64,000 nucleotides of DNA. It comes from Distichodus sexfasciatus (lineage: Eukaryota; Chordata; Actinopteri; Characiformes; Distichodontidae). The DNA lies in the NCBI GenBank assembly GCA_032718565.1, contig JAVGVS010000768.1, forward strand, positions 1 through 64,000. Direction: 5' to 3'. Positions 39,901 to 49,789 of the stretch are shown in pieces (the first letter of the stretch is position 1; every line of letters starts with the position of its first letter). The notes below the pieces were generated by a model. The model saw only the letters and a list, made by a program, of their open reading frames with translations. It made no database searches and was not told the origin of the DNA. The translations under genes were made by a program, and so were the position numbers.

Positions 39901-42716
39901 CAGGTATAAGAACTATAGCACTAAAACAAATTCTTGTAAAATGAAACGATAGAGACCAAAGTTACATCCCAAACCGCATTGATCCGCACGATCATCAGAC
40001 GTTTCAGAACCTTGAAAATGTGGTTAGACATGTTTTTAGAGTGGGCTTACCTTTTGATTATGTTTTCATATAAAAGATTTTAGTAAATAATGAATGAAGG
40101 GCTGAGGTTGTGTTGCACTCCCGCAGGCAGCAGGCGTGTGTTTGGCTGTGTGCTGGAGCAGGCCGTGTGTGTGCTGCTGGACGTGTCCGGCTCCATGGCC
40201 CCTTGTCTTCCCGAACTCCAAAGAGAGCTAGCGGCGCTGATCTGGGAGCAGCTGCACACTGCCCGTGTTAGGTGAGCTCAGAGATGGCGTTGATGAATTA
40301 CATCACACTGTTATCTATTAAAAAAGTCCAGTCGTGAATTGACATGAAGCCAGTACTTGGATGGGAGACTTAACTGTTGTTGCTAGTAGCTGCCGTTAGA
40401 GGTGCTGGTGGGGGGACCAACAGGGGAAACATCTGGTGGTCTGTGTGGATCCCAATACCCCAGTGAAGTGGGGGGGGAGCTACGCTGTAACAACGTTGCT
40501 GACCTTCTGATGAGACGTAAAAGCAAAGCCGCAAAAGATGTCCTGCTAAAATAATCGTATGACCATTTCAAATCTGAGGTCTCATTTGCAAGTGAGTTCA
40601 AGTGAGTGATTATTTGTCATTGTGAACACATCACAGCCCTGTGAGCAGTGCTTGGGTACGGTACCTTACTCATGAGTACCTCAGTGGTACCGTTACCAAT
40701 CCGGAATCCGAAACCGACAACCTCCCCAACACATTTCACACCACATTTGTGGTGCACCGTGTGCTGTTACGGCACTGGGCCTTTGAGATGCACACGACCA
40801 CAGACCAGTTACCAAGTCTAAACTACAGGTGGTGCGACTGCTGGTATGTCGTGGTGTGTGTGTGTGTGTGGAAAAGGATGAACATAGTGGCGTTTTCGGG
40901 AGAGGTGTGTGTGTGGCAGTCGGAGCTGGTGGAGGCTTCAGAGGAGAGATGTAGAGAAGCAGAGACGTGGCTGGGTCAACTTAGTACACACGGAAACACC
41001 TCCATCCTACATGCCCTGCAGGTATACACACACACACACACACTACATGCCATGCTCTTTCACACATCCACAGACATGTCACAAAGTATTTTCATATCTT
41101 TGCATTATCATACTGTGCAAATGTCTTTGGCCGACCCTCATTACTTAATGTTTCTAGGGAAACATGTACATGTACAGTGATTGTTCTGACTGTGGGCTCT
41201 TATTCATGAGTGTGTTCTTAGACACCTTGAACATTTCACAAGATAAGCTCCAATAGTTTCCAAAAAATAAACAACGCTTTACCGCTTGTGCTTTACTGTA
41301 ATTCCCGTAATTACTATAATTTAACTGTCATCAATTTGCCTCTTGTTTCAACAAAACACCATCTTCCACAAACACATCTACAAATCTCTGTAAATATGCT
41401 ATAAATATTATGTATTAATATGAATATGGAGTAATGTGTGACGCTGTACTCTGCCGCTCAGGTGGGCAGTTTGTTTGGAGACTCTGTGGGTTTGTATCTG
41501 GTGAGTGATGGACGATCCGACTGCAGTTTCAGCATGATGCTGAGAGAGGCAGAGCGACTGACCACAGAGAGACACGTCACCATCCACACCATCACACTCC
41601 AGCATCACGACCGGTCAGCAAATGTATTAAAATCAAATTTAAACCTGTAGCTCATTGTGTTTACTGAAAATAACTCGCACATTTTAACTTTAAAGACTTT
41701 TTTAAAATAGCTGAACCTATTTATATATATATAATGCCGGTATTATAATTTGCCATATTTTAATAAACAGATTTTTAATAATGGTCATATTAAATTGATG
41801 GGTAAATTAATTAAATCACACATTTTAATATACAGTACATGTAATAAATGTAAATAGAGTTTAGAAAAATCTCAAAATGAATAATCATTTTGTGAAGTTT
41901 AGAACATCACTAGGTTGCAGAGTAAGTGCAGATTGTGTAGATCCTGAATTTAAAAGATTTATTTTGAGGTCTGTTTGAGATTTTGGTCAAACAATTTTTT
42001 TTGTAGAGGTTAATTGAACATTTATTAGACTTTTCCCCTTAATAGTGAAGTTGTGGAATTTCTGAAAAGCCTGGCCCACAAAACTGGAGGCCGATTTCAC
42101 CAAACACCTTCACACACGGACACAGAGTCGGCTAATCAGATCCTGTCTCGAGGCCTAAGTGAGGGAGAGGTGAGAAAAATCATAGAACAGTCATCATATT
42201 AATCAAATGACGGATAAAATGACATTCATTGCATAGGTTTAATTTCATCATAGATTTTTTTCTGTAGCATAAATGAGATGTGCTCACACACGCACACACA
42301 CAGAAAGAGAGAGACTTTTTGTCCTCTTTGTTTATCTGTGTGAATGTTCCAACGCAAAGCCTAGCTCAAGAACGATAGCTCAATGGTACGAATCGAAGAC
42401 AACAAGCTAATCTGACAGTTGTCCACGTACGTTCTCATAGGCGTCAGCACTCCCTGATTTTGATGGTGACGACCTGAAGAGATTGAAGGAAGAGATTGAA
42501 AAGTTGAGGATGTTCCGGAAACAAGCCAAAGCTTTCAGGTTCGTATGACGTGGCATTGTTCCTGGTTCTGTTTTCTTTTTGGTATCAGTACAGGTGGAGT
42601 GTTAAGAGAGTGGTGTTAAGTTGTTTTTGGTGATTCTTTGACAATACAAAAGTAATTTGTCTACTTGGTTTCTCTGTAGGGAAATTCTACTGAAGAAGAA
42701 TGAGGATGCAGTGTAA
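25142..42716 (+). CDS. vwa3a: VWA3A, three-module von Willebrand A protein, 32 exons, 1122 aa
   Basis: Exons: 25142-25146, 25407-25479, 25591-25685, 26215-26283, 26588-26642, 26743-26844, 26938-27044, 27318-27443, 28963-29071, 29164-29226, 29304-29435, 29755-29893, 29983-30086, 30239-30319, 31006-31103, 31566-31685, 31909-31983, 32143-32284, 32982-33177, 33676-33746, 34955-35128, 36576-36642, 37092-37196, 37401-37498, 37622-37774, 39795-39903, 40127-40271, 40877-41021, 41462-41613, 42046-42169, 42441-42538, 42680-42716. All are GT-AG with consistent phase and no internal stop. There is no signal peptide or membrane segment. Three repeated modules each have a W-L/M helix, a KWL..GSRRVFG-like lead-in and a VWA fold. 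The MIDAS position reads DSSDI (D114), DMSAF (D459) and DVSGS (D908), so only the third keeps DxSxS. The C-terminus (1079-1122) is charged and probably coiled coil. Human VWA3A is about 1180 aa. The family is linked to motile cilia and testis; its biochemical role is not established. Least certain are exon 1 and the weak donor after exon 2. Confidence 0.9.
27788..28010. mobile_element. 223-bp hAT/MER-like element (VWA3A intron)
   Basis: The left end CAGCGGTCCCCAAC and the complemented right end CAGGGGTTCCCTAC form an imperfect inverted repeat of the Charlie/hAT type. The flanking 8-mers are only partly alike, so the target duplication is decayed. Confidence 0.5.
28130..28790 (+). mobile_element. 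LINE (L2/CR1-like) 3' fragment with reverse-transcriptase tail
   Basis: An open frame at 28179-28661 encodes VTTRLDYCNALYVG, LQRVQNAAARLLTGT, LASLHWLPIPFRI and APKLWNDLPLEIR, the hallmark C-terminal end of non-LTR reverse-transcriptase proteins common in fish. It has no start codon of its own. It lies in the VWA3A intron between exons 8 and 9, in sense orientation. It is a 5'-truncated copy, not a host gene. Confidence 0.85.
30341..30860. repeat. Strict 10-bp minisatellite, TGYTCCNNNC type (VWA3A intron)
   Basis: About 50 units of TGCTCC or TGTTCC followed by four variable bases recur with a 10-bp period and few slips. Because 10 is not a multiple of three and the unit rarely forms a stop, several frames stay open across it. 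The Cys/Ser/Leu-rich open frames there are artefacts. It lies between VWA3A exons 14 and 15. Confidence 0.85.
30949..30985. repeat. (CT)n microsatellite before a VWA3A acceptor
   Basis: A pure CT tract about 20 bp upstream of the acceptor of exon 15 (31004-31005). It extends the polypyrimidine tract of that intron. Confidence 0.9.
31320..31485 (+). mobile_element. Possible LINE reverse-transcriptase scrap
   Basis: One frame includes YYGHILRKEWSLEQDIEE, which resembles the GHVLR-type C-terminal region of fish non-LTR elements. It is short, intronic and without ends, so the call is tentative. Confidence 0.4.
33790..34350. repeat. 'Gtgaggacc/aaccctaacc' repeat, two tandem units (VWA3A intron)
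   Basis: Two diverged units of about 280 bp each contain ACACCTA then CCTAACC-type runs, CCTCAGTAACCAAAAGC, CTTTTAGTTT and GTCCTCAC or GTCCCCAC words. The same repeat occurs inverted at 43565-44000. The CCCTAA-like runs are part of this repeat, not telomere sequence. Confidence 0.65.
35640..35815. repeat. Dispersed repeat, family D, copy 1 (VWA3A intron)
   Basis: Contains GTGTGATTGC-like, GTGGCTGTGAC, GCATTGAAGTG and GGGGAAAGAACGAGGGATGA in order. The same words, slightly changed, occur at 56990-57160 in an SDR42E2 intron. No ends were defined. Confidence 0.55.
35911..36158 (-). mobile_element. SINE family A, copy 3 (most complete)
   Basis: The minus strand starts GGCAGTTGGTGGCGTAATGG (A-box region) with a B box GGTTTGAATCC. 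The body TACCACTGAGGTACTCATGA follows, then the end AATAATCACTCACTA. It is the best representative of the family in the window. Confidence 0.8.
36676..36836 (-). mobile_element. SINE family A, copy 4 (deleted)
   Basis: Keeps the ends AGTGAGCGATTATTTGTC and TACGCTACCAACTG and the GAGCAGTGGGCAGCTGAC block, but lacks the middle and part of the head. It starts about 30 bp after VWA3A exon 22. Confidence 0.7.
38220..39580. mobile_element. Nested hAT-like elements (VWA3A intron)
   Basis: The outer part starts with a CGATACC-rich head (AATGTCCGATACCGATACC) and ends near 39560 with TATCGGCCAGGTATAATCGG. The inner part ends near 39212 with the hAT end TAACTTACCCAACACTG and contains a BED-finger frame. 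Left borders of both are unclear. Confidence 0.55.
38712..39059 (+). pseudogene. BED-type zinc-finger fragment of a hAT transposase
   Basis: From an ATG at 38712, 115 codons include FTKWKYSHHFTF, a CKLC pair and HLTRQH, giving a C-x2-C...H-x4-H BED finger as in ZBED/hAT transposases. The frame ends in a stop soon after the finger and no catalytic domain follows. It is a truncated relic inside a VWA3A intron. Confidence 0.7.
40340..40560 (+). mobile_element. SINE-like repeat with a 5S-rRNA-like word
   Basis: CCAGTACTTGGATGGGAGAC matches the internal box-C region of 5S rRNA closely. The rest (GGTGCTGGTGGGGGGACC, CTGATGAGACGTAAAAGC) follows a dispersed fish repeat. It is not a 5S gene, since the remaining 5S sequence is absent. 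Confidence 0.5.
40598..40727 (-). mobile_element. SINE family A, copy 5 (deleted)
   Basis: Shares AAGTGAGTGATTATTTGTCA and CATGAGTACCTCAGTGGTAC with the family, with the central block deleted. It lies in the intron after the VWA3A MIDAS exon. Confidence 0.65.
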
Positions 42717-42910
42717 TGGAAGAACATGTTTGAACTTTATTTAATATGTGGACTGACAAGGGCATTTAAAGCCTGGATTTAGGACCAGTGGGGTTAGTGT
42801 GTGAGGAAAAATTAATTGCAAATATACAGTATATTATATGACATATGGTTGTTTTTTCACTTTCTTCTAACAAATAAAGTTGTAAATTTGTTTAAAAAGC
42901 AATAAAACAT
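42717..42910 (+). terminator. VWA3A 3' UTR and poly(A) signals
   Basis: AATAAA occurs at 42873-42878 and again at 42901-42906, 160-190 bp after the TAA. A short 3' UTR is likely. Confidence 0.65.
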
Positions 42911-43210
42911 CTAAATCTGCTCAGAATACAGTTGTAGAATGTGTGTGCATGTGTGTTATCAGTTATGAGGTTCAGTGCATGCTTAGGCCAAATATAAAAA
43001 ATAAACCTAAACATTTGATATTTTAACTATCCCATTATTTATTTATTATTCAATTTATCCCATTATTCCAATTATTCCAGTCACTATTTTTCTGCCCCTC
43101 AAAAAAATACATTTTATATAAAAGCAAGGAAATATTTCATTTGGTCTTATTTAGAGTGTAGGCTTTTAGAATTAATTTTAATGTTTTGGATAAAATGACA
43201 TAAAATATCA

Positions 43211-43216
43211 CATATA

Positions 43217-43254
<38 letters not shown>
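43211..43254. repeat. (TA)n microsatellite
   Basis: A TA run with one interruption, followed by unrelated sequence. Confidence 0.9.
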
Positions 43255-43257
<3 letters not shown>

Positions 43258-43564
43258 CGCCCTGGCAAAGGGGGTTTTGGACGGTATCAGCATAAACTGG
43301 CAGCAAATTCCTTGATTATTTACCGAATGAGTATAGTTCCTAGCCATATCGGCCTATAAAATCGCAACTTTTCATTTTCCGCCAGTCTTAGTACACGATG
43401 CAACTACAGAAGAGTCAAGTTTTAAATAGGAAAAATATCAAACTTTAGTCATTTTATAGTGAGAGATGCTAATGGTCTAATCGGGATTCAATGATTTATG
43501 CTAAGCGTTAAAAGGGTCACTCAGACCCGGCATCGGGTTGAATGGATTAAAAATGGTAAAACAC

Positions 43565-44000
43565 ATCTATATAACTTTAGGGAGTTGGAAAATGAGCCTA
43601 TTAAAAAGTGAGGTTCTTTATGTTAGGTCAGGATTAGCTGTAGAATTATATACATCTAGTCATTATGGGAGGCTATAGAATGTCCGTACAAAGATAGTTT
43701 TACAAGTTTGTGTGTGTCTGCAGGTAGTTATGGCGTTGTGGGCACCTTTTTGTCCCCTTAAATCGTTTTTATTTATTTTTGGGGGGCTTTGTGGGGACAT
43801 TTGAGAGGTCCCTGTGAGAGAAATGACTTGATAGGGACTTGAGAAACTAAAAGCCGTAAAAGATGTGCTTTTAGTTACTGAGGTTAAGCAAGAAGTTAGG
43901 ATTAGGTGTAGGTAAAAAGTTCATATACATCTAGTCATTATGGGAGTCTGTGGGAAGGATCTCACAAAGATAATACGATTCTCTGTGTGTGTCCCACGAG
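43565..44000. repeat. Inverted copy of the 'gtgaggacc' repeat
   Basis: Two units contain ATACATCTAGTCATTATGGGAG, CTTTTAGTTACTGAGGTTA and TAGGATTAGGTGTAGG, the complement of the words at 33790-34350. It directly precedes the AACGTT array. Confidence 0.6.
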
Positions 44001-44059
44001 GAGGACGCCTTACAACCTTTGGCGCATCGCTTCCTAAAAGTTCTCTTAAAGGTGACGTA

Positions 44060-45047
<988 letters not shown>

Positions 45048-45167
45048 TTCATTTTCCTAACCGCTGTAATTCAACTAGTTTCCAGGGACGGGCAAGGCAA
45101 AGTATTTTTGAATTGTAGTACCACTAGAAAAATTATGGTAGGCATGATTTCAACCACCAACCAGTAA

Positions 45168-45370
45168 ACGCTAATTTGATTGGCTGGAGGCAGTCATCAT
45201 AACCCAACCAAAACTCCACTCTGATTGGTTGCAGGCAACGCCGCTAAAGCATTTGGCGCCAATTCGATTTTTTTTTCTGTTCGCCGGCTCTGCTCTGTGT
45301 ACTCGCCTTGCACTCAAGTGGAAAATGCGTCGCCAGGTCAGTTAATTTTATGTTCATTTATGTATTTGTG
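45168..45370 (+). promoter_or_regulatory. Promoter-like segment with CCAAT and E2F-type sites, copy A
   Basis: Inverted CCAAT boxes (GATTGG at 45178-45183 and 45223-45228) precede an E2F-like TTTGGCGCC at 45252-45260. The segment is repeated at 45651-45880 with the same order of words, pointing to a local duplication. It ends in an ATG and a GT that could be a donor (45337-45338). Confidence 0.4.
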
Positions 45371-47752
45371 TTATTCGTTTAGCTTTTGTCTTATACCACC
45401 CGAATGCTGTACATTTGCATTGCCTCTCTTCCCATCAGCTAACGTTAGCTAAACGTTGGCCATATTTAAAATGGAATTGGAATTACTGAAAACAACCGTG
45501 CCTAAAATTCACGTTTTACCGAGCTTGACGAACAAGCATTGTTCGTCACTAAGTCACTGCGCTACCAGGGCTAGGCTGATAGTCAATCAAGCTAAATCAA
45601 AATATATTCATCAGCTGTCTCTTGGCTAAATTTCTAAGCGCAGCAGCATTCGCTAATTTGATTGGCTGAGGTAGCACGGATTTGTAGAAGTCACAATCAG
45701 AGTGGCGCTAATGATGAATCATAACCCTAACAACGCCCACTCTGATTGGCCAAGCATTTGGCGCGTAATCAGAATATTTCTTTCTTCGACATCGGCCTGC
45801 TCAGCGACCATTTTGGCGCTAGTGGAAGATATAAGGATGTGTCAGTTAATTTTTATGTCTATTTATATTTGTACAAGCTGTAATACACTTCCAGTCAGCT
45901 TGTTAAAGCAGGGTTAATGCTGTTATGTTCAGGAATTTCCTTCATGTTAGATTTTTTTGGTATTTTTTATAACCAACTTCAACCTGCTGTGGCTATTAGG
46001 CTTGTAAAACGAGGCTCATTGGCTCTCCTCTGCTTCATCATATCTTCAAAATGTAGGCCTATGTGTTGTCCGTAAGTGTTACTACTGATAGCTAAGGTGG
46101 GTATAAAACAGTGACATTGAGTTTAGACAAAGACACTGATTTTTTTTCTTTACTTTTTGTCGCTTTTTCCAATAATGTGCTTTTTACAGTTGTCTTTTTC
46201 TATTTGGGCCTGTTTGGTCCCCTTTTGATTAGAAGCGAACACTAATTCTGTACTGCAATGAATGCAATGTTTTCATACATTCATACATTTTTCTGTGCTT
46301 TCCAGACCTCTTTCTTGAACTCCTGCCCTCCTTGTACAAGCTATGATGTCATCTCAGAAGGTATTTTATCTTGGCAAAAAAGAGTTTTCAAAATTACAGC
46401 AGCATATTGCTGACAGGCCAGAAAAAATGGGATCAGATTCACATTGAAATTAGATTATTTTTAATGATGATTTTCACCTTAACACAATATTTTTATGTTA
46501 TACAAGAGATTTTTTACATTATTAGGATATACAAAAAATAATGCTTTTATACAGGAAACTTCTGTTATACTGTTATGTTAAAACCTACATGAAGTATAGA
46601 AATAATCAAATTGTATATATATCGTTATTTAAGGATTAGTTCAGCCCAGAATTGGGCCTCTAGATCATTTATTCATCTCCATGTCATCCAAGATGTTCAT
46701 GAACACTCTTCAGTCAAAAATAAATTAACATGACGTGACAAATGTTTCCTCAAAAATCTTAATTCTTTTTTGACTGATGAAAGAACATCATTACGACTTG
46801 GGGATGAATAAATTATCAGGAAATTTTTTGATGGAGCGGTGAACTAAACTTTACAATTTGTTAACAACATCCTGGTCAATTTTATTGTCCAAAGAATATT
46901 AATGCCAATGAAAACAAACAGTGAAAGTAGGCTATGCTAAAATCACATCATCTGTGTAACATTTCAATTTAAAACAAATATAATACTTTATAATGCAGAA
47001 GTTTAAATTCACTAAACTAAAATGGCAGTGAATTAACACAGGCACACTGATTAATTGCATAATATTTGATTACCCATTACTGCTATCATAAAAAAAAAAC
47101 TTGTAAATTTATACACAATTGTACCTTATCCTCTTGGCGCTTTTGTCTATTTTAAAATGGCACGGCTACATGCAGCATTGCTAATTCTCTGAAGTCTGAA
47201 TCACATTCATAAGCCCCATCCATTTTTGACAGTAAATAGGAAATATTTCTATGGCATTTACAGATGGAAAAATATACTCAGCACTTAAGTTATACACTGA
47301 GTGAAAGCAGGCCTATCTCAAACACATTAAACTGTGCAAGTAGTGTCTCAGTCAGCAGCTGCTACTTTAAAATCGTTTTTAGATAAAGAAGTTTAAACTA
47401 GATGTTAACTATCTTTTACTATTTATTTTAAAACCTTATTATACATGTTTCATGTTTAGGACAAAATTGGATTATGCACAGTTCCAAGAATAAATAAATA
47501 CATATGTTCATCTTATTTGTTTGATTGGATTCGGCTTTTGTCAACTTTCAGTACCATTTTTGTTTTATTTATCCAGAAATATTGAAAATTTCTAAAGGGG
47601 TTACAGACTTTCAAGCAGCACTGTATACACCTGAAAGTAATTAAAAGCAAATAAAAAAAAGTGAAGTGATTTGTAAATATTGTTATTTATGCTTTGTTTC
47701 AGGCAGCAGGGGAACAGCTTGGGACATCTCTGAAGATAGAGACAGTGCCTGA
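45325..47752 (+). other. Possible three-exon small transcript with a 38-codon frame
   Basis: Candidate coding pieces 45325-45336, 46306-46360 and 47703-47752 have GT-AG borders and consistent phases (12+55+50 nt). They give one frame MRRQ-TSFLNSCPPC...-DISEDRDSA ending in TGA. An AATAAA follows at 47878-47883. The first piece lies directly after CCAAT/E2F-like motifs. I recognise no protein family, and a chance assembly is possible. It could also be the remains of a deleted transposase gene, as it sits between two tandem arrays. Confidence 0.3.
45651..45880 (+). promoter_or_regulatory. Promoter-like segment, copy B
   Basis: A diverged duplicate of 45168-45370, about 480 bp downstream: CGCTAATTTGATTGGCTG, CACTCTGATTGGCC, then TTTGGCGCG at 45757-45765 and CAGTTAATTTTTATGT. 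The small ATG-CGT-CGC-CAG segment of copy A is not preserved. Confidence 0.4.
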
Positions 47753-48069
47753 TATATGCACACACACACACAAACACCATACACAATAATACTGTATATA
47801 GTATATAATTGTAATATAAATGTCTTTGTTGTTACTGTATCCCAATGTTTTGATAAACGTTGTAAGTTTTTGGCGGCAATAAAGCCAATTTGAATAAACT
47901 GATTTGATTGACCTCTCTGCCCCTTCTTCTCTCCTTGTTTTGATTAGGTTCTGTAGACAAAGTACCAGTGCGAAAGAATTGCTGCAGTAATATCAGATTG
48001 AGCCCCTAAAGTTTCCCTGTAATGTTAATAAAGGCTCTGGAAATCATTCAGCAAATGTGATGGAAGGAC

Positions 48070-48735
48070 CTAACAACAGAACCAGAAAATAACATTCTAG
48101 GTTGGTATCCTGGAAGGTTTTGGAAACGTTGTGAATGTGCATAGAGACCTATAGGAATATCCCCATAGTAGTGGTCCCCTAAAAGTCCCAAGAACATCCT
48201 GAATGTTCTGTGAAGGTTCCCCAAATAACGTCTCCCAACCCTTTAAAGAACCACATCATGACCTTCTTAGAATCGGTTCTGGGGAATGTTACTAGCACCG
48301 CCCTTGACATTCAGTGTGCATTGCTCCAGAGAACGTTGTGGGAACGTCAACTTTCAAAGTAAAATATGGTCCCAAAACGTTTCAAGAACGTCCTTACTGT
48401 TAGAAGGTCTCCCCAAATAACGTCCCCCCAAACCTTAAAGAACCCACATCACACCGGTTTTAGAACGTTCTGGGAACGTTACTAGCAAACGTCCCAATGA
48501 CTAGTGGATGTTCTGAGAACGTTGTGGAACGTCAAAATTCTAATAAAGCATCCCCCAAACGTTCCAAGAACGTCCTGAATGTTTAACGCCCTCAAATAAC
48601 GTCCCCAACCCTTTAAAGAACTCCACACCGTGACCGTCTTAGAACGTTCTGAGGAACGTTACTAGGCAACGTCCTTAACACCAGCGGGGACGTTCTGAGA
48701 ACGTTCTCGGAACGTAAAATTTCTAGCGGGGGTGT
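48070..48735. repeat. AACGTT-rich tandem array, right block (about 180-190-bp units)
   Basis: Units contain CCAAATAACGTC (at about 48221, 48413 and 48591), CCCTTTAAAGAAC-type words and AGAACGTTCTG-type palindromes. There are roughly three and a half units. Unit length and most words differ from the left block, although both are rich in AACGTT. Confidence 0.7.
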
Positions 48736-48884
48736 AACTGTAACGACAGAACGGGACTCTCTTCCCGCGCATGCTCTGTCGCAACTTGACGCTCGCGCGC
48801 TGCTATAAAGGCAGAGCGGCGCGAGACGGCACAGGGAGCGCGAGGCTTGTCGCGAGAAGCGCATCGCTGATTAGAGACGTCAAG
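48736..48884 (+). promoter_or_regulatory. TATA promoter and untranslated first exon, probably SDR42E2
   Basis: A sudden GC-rich stretch has GCGCATGC (half of an NRF1-type site, 48767-48774) and TATAAAG at 48804-48810. About 75 bp later comes a good donor, CAAG|GTAAAA at 48885. An acceptor before the SDR42E2 start codon (AG at 51186-51187) could join it. The link to SDR42E2 is inferred from strand, distance and the matching splice site. Confidence 0.5.
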
Positions 48885-49560
48885 GTAAAAACATTAATTT
48901 TATTACAACATCTATTAAACACAAACCCATTTCTCCCCGGGATCGGAGCAATCAGTCGCAAATGTACAGACAAATGTATTTATTTATTTATTTAGTTTTA
49001 CTTCTGTTCAGCAGTCTTGGTGTCAAATAAAGTTGTACGTAAGTTTAATGATAAAGTATGTAATAACGTTTAAAAATATTTGTGTAAATGATCAGTAAAA
49101 ACAATAAGCTAAAGACACTTTCAAAACAGTTGGATAATTTGTGAAGCTTTAGGGTAGTAAAAACATAATTACAAATTAGACACAAACCCTTTATCCCCGG
49201 ATCCGGATCAATGACTCAGTGTTTGAGGAAAATATCAAACTATTTTATGATTTTTTTTTTTTAGAAGAATTGTTCAGCCTCCTAGTGTCTTATACAGATG
49301 TGTATTTGTTTAATTGCAAAAATGTAGTTACAATTAAAAGCTAAAGTGTAACTTAACGGTGAAAACAATTAAGTAAAGAAAAATTCTAAGCTTAATAAAA
49401 GATACACGCCTTATTTAAAATGTTGGTAAAGTTTGGGCTTTAAAATAAATTTCAGGAATAATATTTAGGAACTTCAAGATGAAAAACAACATCAATTAGA
49501 CACAAACCCTTTTAACCCCGTGATCGTTTGTCGTTTGTAATGTGCTTTAAAATGTTTACC
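48885..49560. repeat. Degenerate triplication in the first SDR42E2 intron
   Basis: The word ACACAAACCC followed by a TCCCCG or CCCCG core occurs at 48919, 49180 and 49500. Each is preceded by an AAAAACA-type run and followed by AT-rich sequence. The units are about 260 and 320 bp long and strongly diverged. Confidence 0.5.
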
Positions 49561-49735
49561 GGTATGATCATATCCGCATTGTTAATATTCTCTAACAAAT
49601 AAAAAGATGCTTTTCTCGTCTTACTTAATTGCAGAATCATAATATATTATCATTTCTTTATAATTTCACGACATTTTAAATAGGCCTGTTTTAAACAAAT
49701 AAGGGGTAATTGTGACAAGACGTTTTTAATTAAAG

Positions 49736-49785
49736 CTGAAGGTTTTGAATGACACATTTTAGAGTCTGTTATTCAAAACCTTCAG
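49736..49785. repeat. Short perfect-arm hairpin
   Basis: Left arm 49736-49754 (CTGAAGGTTTTGAATGACA) pairs with right arm 49767-49785 around a 12-nt loop, with one G:T pair possible in RNA. The flanks do not extend the stem. Confidence 0.6.
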
Positions 49786-49789
49786 GGTC

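Noticed and set aside
40347..40372. 5S rRNA gene
   Set aside because: Only the box-C-like word matches; the remaining 5S sequence is absent, so it is a SINE-type fragment.
48600..48720. AGAACGTTCT palindromes as steroid-receptor elements near a putative steroid dehydrogenase
   Set aside because: The half-sites lack the 3-bp spacer and final base of a GRE/ARE, and the words simply repeat with the tandem units.
49736..49785. Hairpin as a microRNA precursor
   Set aside because: The stem stops at 19 bp with no lower stem; microRNA precursors need a longer one.
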